From assembly GCA_021295675.1 (NCBI GenBank), contig JAGWBY010000080.1, positions 5,074 through 26,519 on the forward strand: 21,446 nucleotides of DNA. Reading direction: 5' to 3'. A model generated the notes under the pieces. The model searched no databases. It worked only from the letters and a program-made list of their open reading frames with translations, and was not told the DNA's origin. Origin of the DNA: Candidatus Latescibacterota bacterium. GTDB lineage: Bacteria; Latescibacterota; UBA2968; UBA8231. Shown here piece after piece: positions 15,307-21,446 of this stretch. Positions within the stretch are counted from its first letter, which is position 1. The number at the start of each line of letters is the position of its first letter. Made by a program: the position numbers and the translations under genes.

Positions 15307-16841
15307 TCAGCAGTGATCGGTGAATCGGCGTTGGTCTTTGTGCCGCAGGTGGTGCATGTCGAATTCTGGCGATTCGTTTGCCGCGATTGAATCGAGGAAG
15401 TCGAGGGCCACGCGAATGGACTCGAGCAGGTGTTCTGCCATACCTCGGGTGAGGTTGCTTTTGACGACAATGCGGAACATGCACGATTCCGCGTCCGCGT
15501 CGCAAAAAAGAGGGAGTTGCTCGCCCGACAGGGGATGGTCGAATCGCATTCGATAGCTGCCCACATACCAGTGATGCTGGGAAAGCACATGCTGTAGGTC
15601 AACGTCGTCGTAGCCCAACTCGCATTCTGGATTTAGCCTTGCCGTCACCACTGGCAGACAGCCCTCGTCGCCGTGGTCGAGCATTGCGAAGCGAGGTTTG
15701 CCGGCGTGGGTCATCGCCCGCAGCCCGTCGCGCAGAAAGCGAGCGTTCTCCATCATGTTGTCGCAGCATTGGCGATAACCGGACAAACCATAGTGCAGCA
15801 GCTTGTAGTACTGGCCGTAAACCCCTGCCGCCGGCCTGGAGAAATTCAAGGTATATGACTCTGCTTTGCCGCCAAGGTAGCTCACGGAGATGGCGACGTG
15901 GTCGCTCAGGTCGGCGCGATGCCGCCAGACGATCCAACCCGTGCCGCAAATGGCTTCGCCGTACTTGTGCCCGCTTGAGGATATGGACAACACGTTCCCG
16001 ACGCGGAAGTCCCACGGGGGTAGGTTATCTTGGAAAGGCGCGATGAAGCCGCCGGATGCGGCATCGACGTGGATGCCGACCTGATAGCCCTTTTCAGCGT
16101 TGACTTGGTCGATAACATCGCTCACTTCTTGGACTGGATCGTAGTGTCCGCCATAGTGATTGCCCATGATGCAAACCACGCCCATAGTCTGATCGTCGAT
16201 ATGCTCGCGAACCTGTTCCGGGTCCAACGTGAATGTTTTCACCGACGGCTGGATCAACCTCGGTTCGACATCCATGTATTTGAACAACTTTTCCCACGCC
16301 GCCTGAAAACAGGTGGTGATGATCAGGTTCGGGCGGGCGTGCAGGATTTGCTCCACTGTTTTTCCTTGGCGCTTGGCGTACCAATGGCGCCAGCGGAACT
16401 TCAGCGCCAGCCCGGCGAGCAGGCAAGCCTCAGTGGAACCGACGGTGCCCGCGCCTGGGAAGACACCGTAGTCTTCAAACTCCGGGTCTTGGGGGCAATG
16501 CCACAGGTTGGCGATCATGTTGACGGCCGCGTCGTGCAGTTTATACGATTGGGGATATACCGTCTGGTCGGCGAGGTTCACCCGCAGACCCATGAGGGCG
16601 ATGGCCTCCTCCTCTTGCTCGAGGGCGACGTTCACGTAGGGAAGTCGAGCGCATGGGCGTTTTCTACCATCAGTTTGACGGCCTCGCGATCCAATCCGGT
16701 AGCGGGAATGCGCTGCAGGTTGAACCAGTCCCGTTGGACTAGGGGAGACCAGTAATAACCGCTGCTATTCGCCTGCGTCTGCTCTAACTGCGCGCGAAGC
16801 TGCTCTACTTCTTGCCGTAAATGAGTTATTTCGTCCGTCAT
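15307..16841 (-). pseudogene. Glutamate decarboxylase-like PLP enzyme, frameshifted
   Basis: Group II PLP-dependent decarboxylase closest to GadB, which converts L-glutamate to GABA plus CO2. The main piece (from GTG 16635, 442 aa) has YPQSYKLHDAAVNMIANLWH, GTVGSTEACLLAGLALKFRWR, IHVDAASGGFIAPF and the Schiff-base Lys in SISSSGHKYGEAICGTGW (K224 of this piece), then LNFSRPAAGVYGQYY. Its missing N-terminus lies in the frame starting at ATG 16841: a short coiled coil (LRQEVEQLRAQLEQTQ), then RIPATGLDREAVKLMVENAHALDFPT, stopping at 16632. The two meet as GTGA and align with GadB residues on either side with at most about one residue lost, so a single-base deletion fits. Independent coupled genes are unlikely because the split falls inside the fold. 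Family members act in acid resistance or GABA metabolism; the coiled-coil leader is unusual. Confidence 0.85.
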
Positions 16842-16909
16842 AGGTGCTTTCTTACTCCTCTTTCTAAATAGGCGCTATGTCGATGTGGTTAGTTCCTTGA
16901 ACGACTAGG

Positions 16910-16931
16910 TGGGGAATGACCGTTATTGGGA
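16910..16931 (+). repeat. 22-nt direct repeat, copy 1
   Basis: Identical over 22 nt to 20172-20193 and in the same orientation; the core is GGGGAATGACCGTTATTGGG. It begins 12 nt beyond the homologous-frame stop of MlrC. Read on the minus strand it contains GGTCATTCCCC, which resembles the edge of widespread intergenic REP-like repeats (CGTCATTCCCGC...), so it may be one arm of such an element. Confidence 0.6.
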
Positions 16932-18401
16932 CGGCATCCGGCTCAGTCGGTGTCCGATTCCCAGATCGCTACCGGATTTGCTGGGTCTGGATCGACGGGC
17001 CAGAGCCCGCGGCCGCTTCCCGTGAACGGGATGGAGGCGAAATCGAGGGTGCAGACTCCGGGGCCGTCGAACAGTAGGCCGCGCTCCCGCCATCCACCCG
17101 GTCATGTTTTTGGCCATGACCGCGAGGGCGGCATCCGGCTGCAGCCCGACGCACTCGTAGAAGGCCGGATCCGGAGTCAGCGCAGGGTACGAGCAGGTGA
17201 CGAGTTGGATCTGCCCCGACTCGACGACCGCGGCTTCCCCCATCGAGAAAGTCTGGCCCGTGTAGGCTCCGCCTCGGGCCTTGTAGTTGCCCTCTCCCGT
17301 CCAGATCACGCGCCCTTCATAGGAGACCGGCGGGTCGCCGGTGGTGAAGTGGGTCGCCCCTCGGCGGGCCGCGGCGACGGTGCCCGAATCGACCACCCAG
17401 AGCAGCACCTTGCCGGGCAGTTCTTCGCGGAGCGGCAGCAGTCGCCGCAGGGCCTCGGCGCTGTGGCCGGGGGAGCCGCCGGAGGTTGCGTCCGCGGTGT
17501 CAACCAGCACCCAAGGCTCCGGACCTTTGCGCCGGAGCTTTTGCAAGATCTCCGGCCAGGGGATGAGTTGGCTTCTCCAGTGGTGTCGCTGGGCGTACCA
17601 CTCGTCGGCGAGCTTCTGCAACTCGTCAATGGGGACGCCGTCTCCGGTCGCGGTGACGACCACGGAGGAGCCCATTTCGCGGATGTCCATCCAGGGCTGC
17701 ACCGGCAGGATGCAGATGTCGAGGACGTCTTCGTGTTGCCGTTCCAGCTCGCGGGCGCGGGTGAGCAGGTCGCACAGGTGGCCCGTGAAATGAGTGCTGT
17801 CCGTCGGGGGCATCAGGGCGGACACCTTGGCCGCTGCGCGGGTGAAGGGGCCAGGGTGCAAGGCTAGGCGCGCGGCGCGCTCGCCGGTGGCGGTGAAGTC
17901 CATGTGGGGGAAGGTTCGGTACGCGGTGACCGCGTCGGCGTGTTGCAGCATGCGGCGGGTGAAGTTGGCGTGCAGGTCGAGGGAGAGCACGACCCGGCCG
18001 CGGTAGCCGAGATCGGTGCGCACCTTTTCGAGAAGGTACCCCTCGGGATCGTCCTCGCCGTCGGCGACTGCGGCTCCGTGCAGGTGGAGGATGAGGACGT
18101 CGAACGGCATTGCGGCGGCGACCCGGTCGAGCAGGGTGCCGCTGATCTCGCGAAAGCAAGCGGCGCTCAGGCGTCCAGCAGGAGAGCCGCAGAGGGCGGT
18201 GAAACAGGGGGCGGTTTCCCAGCCGGCTGCGGCCAGCACCTCTAGGCTGCAGTGCATCTGCGAGTCGGTCCCGGCGGCCCAGGCGCGCACTTGGGCTTCG
18301 TCTTCGAGGAAGACGCCCCCTTTCCTGAAGAGGTCGATCTCCGCTAGGCCGGGGGCGAAGGTGTTGCTTTCGAAGATGAACTGGGCGAGGGCGGCTTTCA
18401 T
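16923..18401 (-). CDS. MlrC-like M81 family metallohydrolase, C-terminal frameshift
   Basis: Member of the M81 / MlrC (microcystinase C, DUF1485) family, zinc-dependent hydrolases of peptides or amides. Family landmarks are FIFESNTFAPG at the N-terminus, ILHLHGAAVADGEDDPEG (105-121), SLDLHANFTRRM with D142 and H144 as likely metal ligands, FPHMDFTATGERAA, MPPTDST and the glycine-rich DATSGGSPGHSAEAL. As read it ends at 16923, but after MTGWMAG (about 17088) the family pattern continues in another frame as ERGLLFDGPGVCTLDFASIP, then GRGLWPVDPD, stopping at 16943-16945. At least 2 nt, probably more, are missing there. The ATG at 18399-18401 starts 24 nt after the restriction-enzyme stop. Such genes are frequent in marine environmental genomes, and the true substrate is rarely microcystin. 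Confidence 0.85.
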   Translation of the reverse strand: MKAALAQFIFESNTFAPGLAEIDLFRKGGVFLEDEAQVRAWAAGTDSQMHCSLEVLAAAGWETAPCFTALCGSPAGRLSAACFREISGTLLDRVAAAMPFDVLILHLHGAAVADGEDDPEGYLLEKVRTDLGYRGRVVLSLDLHANFTRRMLQHADAVTAYRTFPHMDFTATGERAARLALHPGPFTRAAAKVSALMPPTDSTHFTGHLCDLLTRARELERQHEDVLDICILPVQPWMDIREMGSSVVVTATGDGVPIDELQKLADEWYAQRHHWRSQLIPWPEILQKLRRKGPEPWVLVDTADATSGGSPGHSAEALRRLLPLREELPGKVLLWVVDSGTVAAARRGATHFTTGDPPVSYEGRVIWTGEGNYKARGGAYTGQTFSMGEAAVVESGQIQLVTCSYPALTPDPAFYECVGLQPDAALAVMAKNMTGWMAGARPTVRRPRSLHPRFRLHPVHGKRPRALARRSRPSKSGSDLGIGHRLSRMPSQ

Positions 18402-18425
18402 GGGAAACGGGTGCTCATGGAACGG

Positions 18426-19019
18426 CTAATCAGCCTGTTCGGACCTCTGGTTATGATCGTCTTGGGCTCTGCCTTGGTTTGTCCGCTTCTTCGGAAGAGC
18501 CTCGTTCGAATACCCATCATGTTCCACGGCCATCAGCACAATAGGGTAGGACTGCGCCTCCCGCAATTCCTGCTCGACGTAGCGAACGGCATAGCTAAAG
18601 CTAGCAACACGGTCAGTCAATAGATATGCGAAGTCATCGGACGGAACGACTATCACACCGACATCAATGTGGCTGTCTTGAAGGTTATTACGGATGTGGA
18701 CGATGTCCCGAGCAAGAAGGTCGCTTCTACCTGAAACCTGAATCTCGACTCCCATCCTCGACAAAATAGTCTGGTTGTATCGGAGTCTCTTGACCCAATC
18801 CACATCGCCGGTCTTCGACTGAACCCAATCGCTGTAATCGCCGAACCGCTCGTCGATCATCTCGCGAACACGGCCTGCGCCGTTCGCTTGCTTCTTATTG
18901 AGCACGAGAACTTCTGTGGTAAGGAGGATCTCCTGTAGCTCAAGAAAGAGCTGTGCCAGTCCGAGGCGACATACCTTCTCCATCGAGCCGCCGTAAAACT
19001 GAATTTTGCTGATCTTCAT
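18426..19019 (-). CDS. Putative Type II restriction endonuclease (BglII/BstYI-like)
   Basis: 197-aa protein (ATG 19019, MKISKIQFYGGSMEKVCRLG) directly downstream of a DNA methyltransferase. The stretch MGVEIQVSGRSDLLARD carries an E-x-Q pair like the EVQ active-site element of BglII-type enzymes, followed by HIDVGVIVVPSDDF and a YPIVLMAVEHDG strand, similar in order to BstYI/BglII. The frame is open to 19190, but that part shadows the methyltransferase and the start at 19019 fits the family. No frameshift is seen. It would cut unmodified DNA, possibly at a GATC-containing site if the family call is right. Lower GC than neighbours suggests acquisition by transfer. The nuclease assignment rests on context plus a short motif. 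Confidence 0.65.
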   Translation of the reverse strand: MKISKIQFYGGSMEKVCRLGLAQLFLELQEILLTTEVLVLNKKQANGAGRVREMIDERFGDYSDWVQSKTGDVDWVKRLRYNQTILSRMGVEIQVSGRSDLLARDIVHIRNNLQDSHIDVGVIVVPSDDFAYLLTDRVASFSYAVRYVEQELREAQSYPIVLMAVEHDGYSNEALPKKRTNQGRAQDDHNQRSEQAD

Positions 19020-19807
19020 GATTAAAAAAAGCCTCAAAATTAAATCGCGGTTCTTGAGTGGTGAAGAACGAATAATTCTCCTCAATGCGTCTGCGAATAT
19101 GTGCTGAGTCATAAAGCTCGGTGCCGATCCAGTTGCGGTGGAGCTTTTCTGCTGCTTGGTATGTGGAGCCGCCGCCGCCAAAAGGATCAAAGACAGTATC
19201 TCCTGGCTCGGTTGAAATAAGGATGGCTCGTTCGGGAATTACCAGCTTTAGTTCATTCACCCCTGGCCGAACCTTAAACTTTTTATGGCGATTAGGAGAG
19301 GTGTCCGTCCAAAAATCCGTCAAATTCACTCCTGCGGGATTCATCTTGTTGCGGTGGCCGCCGTAGTCTCGAATTTCCCTACCGCAATGTCGGCAGGTTT
19401 CGATTGGCAGGCGAAGCTTATTGAACACGCGGGGTGTGCCTCGGGTATAGTAGAGGAGGGCATAATGTGCTGGATAGAGCTTTTTCCCCCGTGGGTAGGT
19501 TCCCTTCATGGTAAGCGCAATCCATGATCGGAGCAAACTGGACCGCAAGTTCCGGTATAGCATAGAGGAAAAACGCGCCACCTGGCTTTAAAATCCGGCA
19601 GCACTCGAGAATCCATTCCCGGCACCAAGTCAAATACTCAGACTTCGTCTTCTTGTCGTTGTAGCCATTCTTGTAGTCCTTCCCGATGTTGAATGGAGGA
19701 TCGGCAAAGACGGTATCAATGGCCTCCGACTTCATGTGCTCAAGCACCTGAAGGCAATCGGCGTCGTAAAGAACGCCGTGGGATGTGGTCAAAAACGGCT
19801 GATTCAC
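18940..19807 (-). pseudogene. Type II DNA methyltransferase (N6/N4, beta-type order), frameshifted
   Basis: Amino-methyltransferase with motifs in beta order: motif IV FADPPFN (residues 34-40 from GTG 19807) near the N-terminus, then a variable target-recognition region containing CRHCGREI, and motif I VFDPFGGGGSTYQAAEK near the C-terminus. It would protect the host site cut by the adjacent nuclease. The first frame runs through LYAIPELAVQFAPIM and then drifts; the second resumes at about 19533 with WIALTMKGTYPRGKKLYPAHYALLYY. Relatives have about 8 further residues (an 'FRHW' helix) at this point, so a short deletion is implied. As read the gene overlaps the nuclease by 80 nt. An extra T in the T7 run at 19024-19030 would instead stop it at EAFF, 2 nt before the nuclease start. 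Start codon GTG with a poor ribosome site. Confidence 0.8.
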
Positions 19808-20171
19808 TTGAAAAATTTAACGGTCAGATAGGGAGGGGTTACTAGGAGGGAGGCTTCTTCTCAAATAGATTCGTAGAAGCCATCGGCTTTACCGTGTCTT
19901 AATAGCTCATATGAATGTATAAATCTGTAGTTCTAGGTCAACTATATGGAGGCCATTGTCGAGGTCTTCAACCTGCTTAATACGGATAAATCCTCGCGAC
20001 CTCCCAGAGCCTAGACGGGCGAGTACGACGAACCCACTTTACATCTCAATCCCCGTCGCACGTGGTTCCCCACCCGAAGTGGCCTATTCAGAGTGGAATC
20101 ACGGATAACTAGAAGCGGTTTCGTTTCGATTGTTAGCTGCGGGAACGACGAGTGGACAGGAGCCGTGGGGA

Positions 20172-20193
20172 TGGGGAATGACCGTTATTGGGA
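20172..20193 (+). repeat. 22-nt direct repeat, copy 2
   Basis: Exact copy of 16910-16931 in the same orientation, 3262 bp away. A chance 22-nt match in 21 kb is extremely unlikely (order of 1 in 100,000). Together the copies bracket MlrC and the restriction-modification pair. Confidence 0.6.
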
Positions 20194-20221
20194 TTTCGTA
20201 AACGGCTTCTATTATTGCGGT

Positions 20222-20300
20222 TTGTAGTACCTGTTCAATTTACATATTATAAAAATATAAGTAGTCGGCCGGGAACCGCGATGTCAGCCGGCAAGGTTCC
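20222..20300 (+). promoter_or_regulatory. Candidate promoter and leader hairpin of the 2OG oxygenase
   Basis: TTGTAG (20222-20227, 3 of 6), a 17-bp spacer and TATTAT (20245-20250, 5 of 6) precede an inverted repeat GGAACC (20272-20277) / GGTTCC (20295-20300) in the presumed leader. GGGGAAA then lies just before the GTG start at 20325. All by eye. Confidence 0.35.
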
Positions 20301-20324
20301 GTAACATGACGATGGGGAAATAAA

Positions 20325-21020
20325 GTGACGCGCGACACTCCGAATCCTGGAGCTGCGGACGGCGGCTTGGTGGTTCGTCTGTCCGAAGACGCGCTCAAGG
20401 TGCGACGCTATTTTCCGACGCTCATTTTTTCTCTGGAAGTTCCGGACAGCGAGATTCTGAACGCCCACCTGATCGAGGCGATCTACGCCGAACGAGAACG
20501 CGACAGAACAGGGGTGCGCAAGTCGAACTTCCCGGAGCTGGGAAGTTGGCATAGCCACGTCAAGCTGCACAAGGATGTCACGTTTGCGGGATTGGTTCAA
20601 TACGTCGATGCGGCCTCGGCCATGATGTGCCGCGAGCTCGGATATCACAGGTCCTATCAACTGAGAATCGGCACCATGTGGTCAATCATCAATCCACCGG
20701 GTAGCTCGAACCGGGCTCATATCCATCCCGGCTGCATCTGGAGCGGCGTCTACTACGCCCAGGCACCCAAGAATTCGGGTGGAATCGAGTTCATCGATCC
20801 GCGCACTCAGAACCTGATGAGTCCCGTCGAATACATCCCCGACACCAAGCGCCCACGAATCTGCTGGACGAAGGTCCAATACAAACCCGTGGCCGGAAGA
20901 ATGCTGATCTTCCCGAGTTGGCTGTACCATAGCGTGGCTCCGAATCGATCCAAGGCCAAGGGGAAGGACGCCGATCGGATCATCGTGAGCTTCAACCTGT
21001 CTCAGGAAAGGCGCAGATAG
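20325..21020 (+). CDS. 2OG-Fe(II) oxygenase superfamily protein (TIGR02466-like)
   Basis: 231-aa protein starting at GTG 20325 behind a GGGGAAA site. It opens with the family hallmark YFPTLIFSLEVPD, has LGSWHSHVKLHKD in the middle, then SSNRAHIHPGCIWSGVYY with candidate metal ligands H132/H134 and GGIEFIDPR. It ends with MLIFPSWLYHSVAPN (distal H202) and a RIIVSFNLS strand carrying the expected co-substrate Arg (218). This matches the putative 2-oxoglutarate oxygenase group TIGR02466, also found in marine viruses and bacteria, whose substrates are mostly unknown. No enzyme partner is adjacent; a secreted acidic protein follows 38 nt later and may share its transcript. It is distinct in fold details from the two PhyH genes. 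Confidence 0.8.
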   Translation: MTRDTPNPGAADGGLVVRLSEDALKVRRYFPTLIFSLEVPDSEILNAHLIEAIYAERERDRTGVRKSNFPELGSWHSHVKLHKDVTFAGLVQYVDAASAMMCRELGYHRSYQLRIGTMWSIINPPGSSNRAHIHPGCIWSGVYYAQAPKNSGGIEFIDPRTQNLMSPVEYIPDTKRPRICWTKVQYKPVAGRMLIFPSWLYHSVAPNRSKAKGKDADRIIVSFNLSQERRR

Positions 21021-21058
21021 TTTTTCTGTTATTTGCATTCACAGGGAAGGAAATAGAT

Positions 21059-21446
21059 ATGAGACATCTACGGCGATTTATTTCTCTCGTGGGCATAATG
21101 ATCTTGATGACTTTGGGTCGGCCTTCCTCTCTTTACGGGCAGAGTGTAAAAGACACGCCGTTGGGTGACCAGACCTCGCCCCTCCTTAGAAGCGAAAGGA
21201 GCATAGACTCACGTACTAGCTTCAGTGTCGGTGCTTCCAGTGACGACGATGACGACGATGATGACGATGACGACGAGGACGACGATGATGACGATGATGA
21301 CGATGACGACGATGATGACGAGGGGGATGAGAACGACGAGGGGGATGACGGCGAGGAGGACGACGAGGACGACGAGGGGGAGGAGGGAGACGCAAACGAC
21401 GAGGGCGACGAGGGCGACGAGGGCGACGAGGTGGAGGAGGGCGCCG
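21059..21446 (+). CDS. Secreted protein with long poly-aspartate tract, truncated by window
   Basis: Starts at ATG 21059 with a GGAAGG ribosome site and stays open to the window end (129 codons visible). The N-terminus is a clear signal peptide: basic RHLRR, hydrophobic FISLVGIMILMTLG, and a likely cut near SSLYG-QS. After a polar linker of about 35 residues comes an extreme acidic region: 11 Asp, one Glu, 14 Asp, then Glu/Gly/Asp-rich repeats ending in DEG-type triplets. The DNA is a GAC/GAT/GAG trinucleotide tract (21240 onward). Such chains are disordered and bind divalent cations such as calcium; they can also be linkers to a C-terminal domain lying outside the window. No function can be named. 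Confidence 0.7.
   Translation, partial: MRHLRRFISLVGIMILMTLGRPSSLYGQSVKDTPLGDQTSPLLRSERSIDSRTSFSVGASSDDDDDDDDDDDEDDDDDDDDDDDDDDEGDENDEGDDGEEDDEDDEGEEGDANDEGDEGDEGDEVEEGA

Larger units (their letters stand above)
19808..20324. other. 517-bp intergenic region, no recognised gene
   Basis: AT-richer spacer between the divergent methyltransferase and the 2OG oxygenase. The only fairly long open frame (plus, from after the TAG at 20012 to a TAG near 20227, about 70 codons) has no good start or recognisable domain. The region contains copy 2 of the 22-nt repeat, several GGAAT/GGGAAC-like short motifs that may belong to a decayed repeat or mobile element, and promoter-like boxes near its right end. 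I see no tRNA, CRISPR or riboswitch. Confidence 0.5.

Noticed and set aside
16632..16841. Separate 69-aa gene translationally coupled (GTGA) to the decarboxylase
   Set aside because: Its C-terminal half aligns with the N-terminal part of the GadB fold and continues directly into the downstream piece, so a one-base deletion in a single gene is simpler.
1110..16877. 13-nt match AAATAGGCGCTAT near 1110 and 16865
   Set aside because: A few 13-nt matches are expected by chance in 21 kb, and one copy is inside a coding region.
7560..17555. Avoidance of AGATCT sites as support for a BglII-like specificity
   Set aside because: At least seven AGATCT sites are visible in the window, about what chance predicts, so there is no depletion.
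20060..20170. Terminal repeats of an IS21-like insertion sequence (GTGGCC...GGAAT motifs)
   Set aside because: Only loose resemblance; no transposase fragment or second end found.
20172..20193. Variable repeat of a diversity-generating retroelement (one frame reads GNDRYWD)
   Set aside because: The two copies are identical rather than adenine-substituted, there is no reverse transcriptase, and no lectin-like target gene is present.
20015..20229. Plus-strand open frame of about 70 codons in the intergenic region
   Set aside because: No credible start or ribosome site and no recognisable domain; it spans the 22-nt repeat.
1..21446. CRISPR array, tRNA or rRNA genes
   Set aside because: No regularly spaced repeats, cloverleaf-like segments or rRNA-like stretches were recognised on either strand.

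Overview
The window (about 21.4 kb, roughly 55-60% GC by eye) looks like accessory or metabolic sequence from an uncultured environmental bacterium. Two phytanoyl-CoA dioxygenase (PhyH) genes, an MlrC/M81 hydrolase, an iron-containing alcohol dehydrogenase, an IolE-like TIM barrel and a response regulator fused to a SpoIIE phosphatase are a mix often seen in marine or sponge-associated lineages such as Poribacteria or Latescibacterota. That placement is a guess: no rRNA, tRNA or marker gene is present.

Layout. (1) 1-3536, catabolic: a Fe-ADH running off the left edge, divergent from a plus-strand set PhyH - KDPG/KHG-type aldolase (frameshifted) - PhyH. (2) 3660-5545: an orphan OLD/GajA-like ATPase with a TOPRIM-like C-terminus, followed by what may be the first codons of a second ATPase (defence-like, no partner). 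(3) 5566-12246, signalling: an ammonium transporter (two frameshifts) and a STAS protein on plus converge on a minus-strand operon of REC-SpoIIE phosphatase, RsbW-like kinase, periplasmic binding protein and transmembrane histidine kinase, whose genes overlap by 4 nt at each junction. Together they contain all parts of a partner-switching module except the final target. (4) 12293-16841, minus: Zn-ADH, IolE-like TIM barrel, zinc-less MDR dehydrogenase and glutamate decarboxylase. (5) 16910-20193: MlrC plus a Type II restriction-modification pair in more AT-rich DNA, bracketed by a 22-nt direct repeat. (6) 20325 to the right edge: a 2OG-Fe(II) oxygenase and the start of a secreted poly-aspartate protein.

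The most striking property cuts across regions. At least eight genes carry small lesions, several lacking about 7-10 codons of a conserved motif with an otherwise well-preserved frame continuing beyond. They affect the aldolase, amtB (twice), histidine kinase, RsbW-like kinase (in frame), Zn-ADH, glutamate decarboxylase, MlrC and the DNA methyltransferase. Because the restriction enzyme beside the broken methyltransferase reads intact, I favour assembly or amplification error over true gene decay, but the sequence alone cannot decide this. All start choices and domain calls come from reading the translated sequence; no database search was run.
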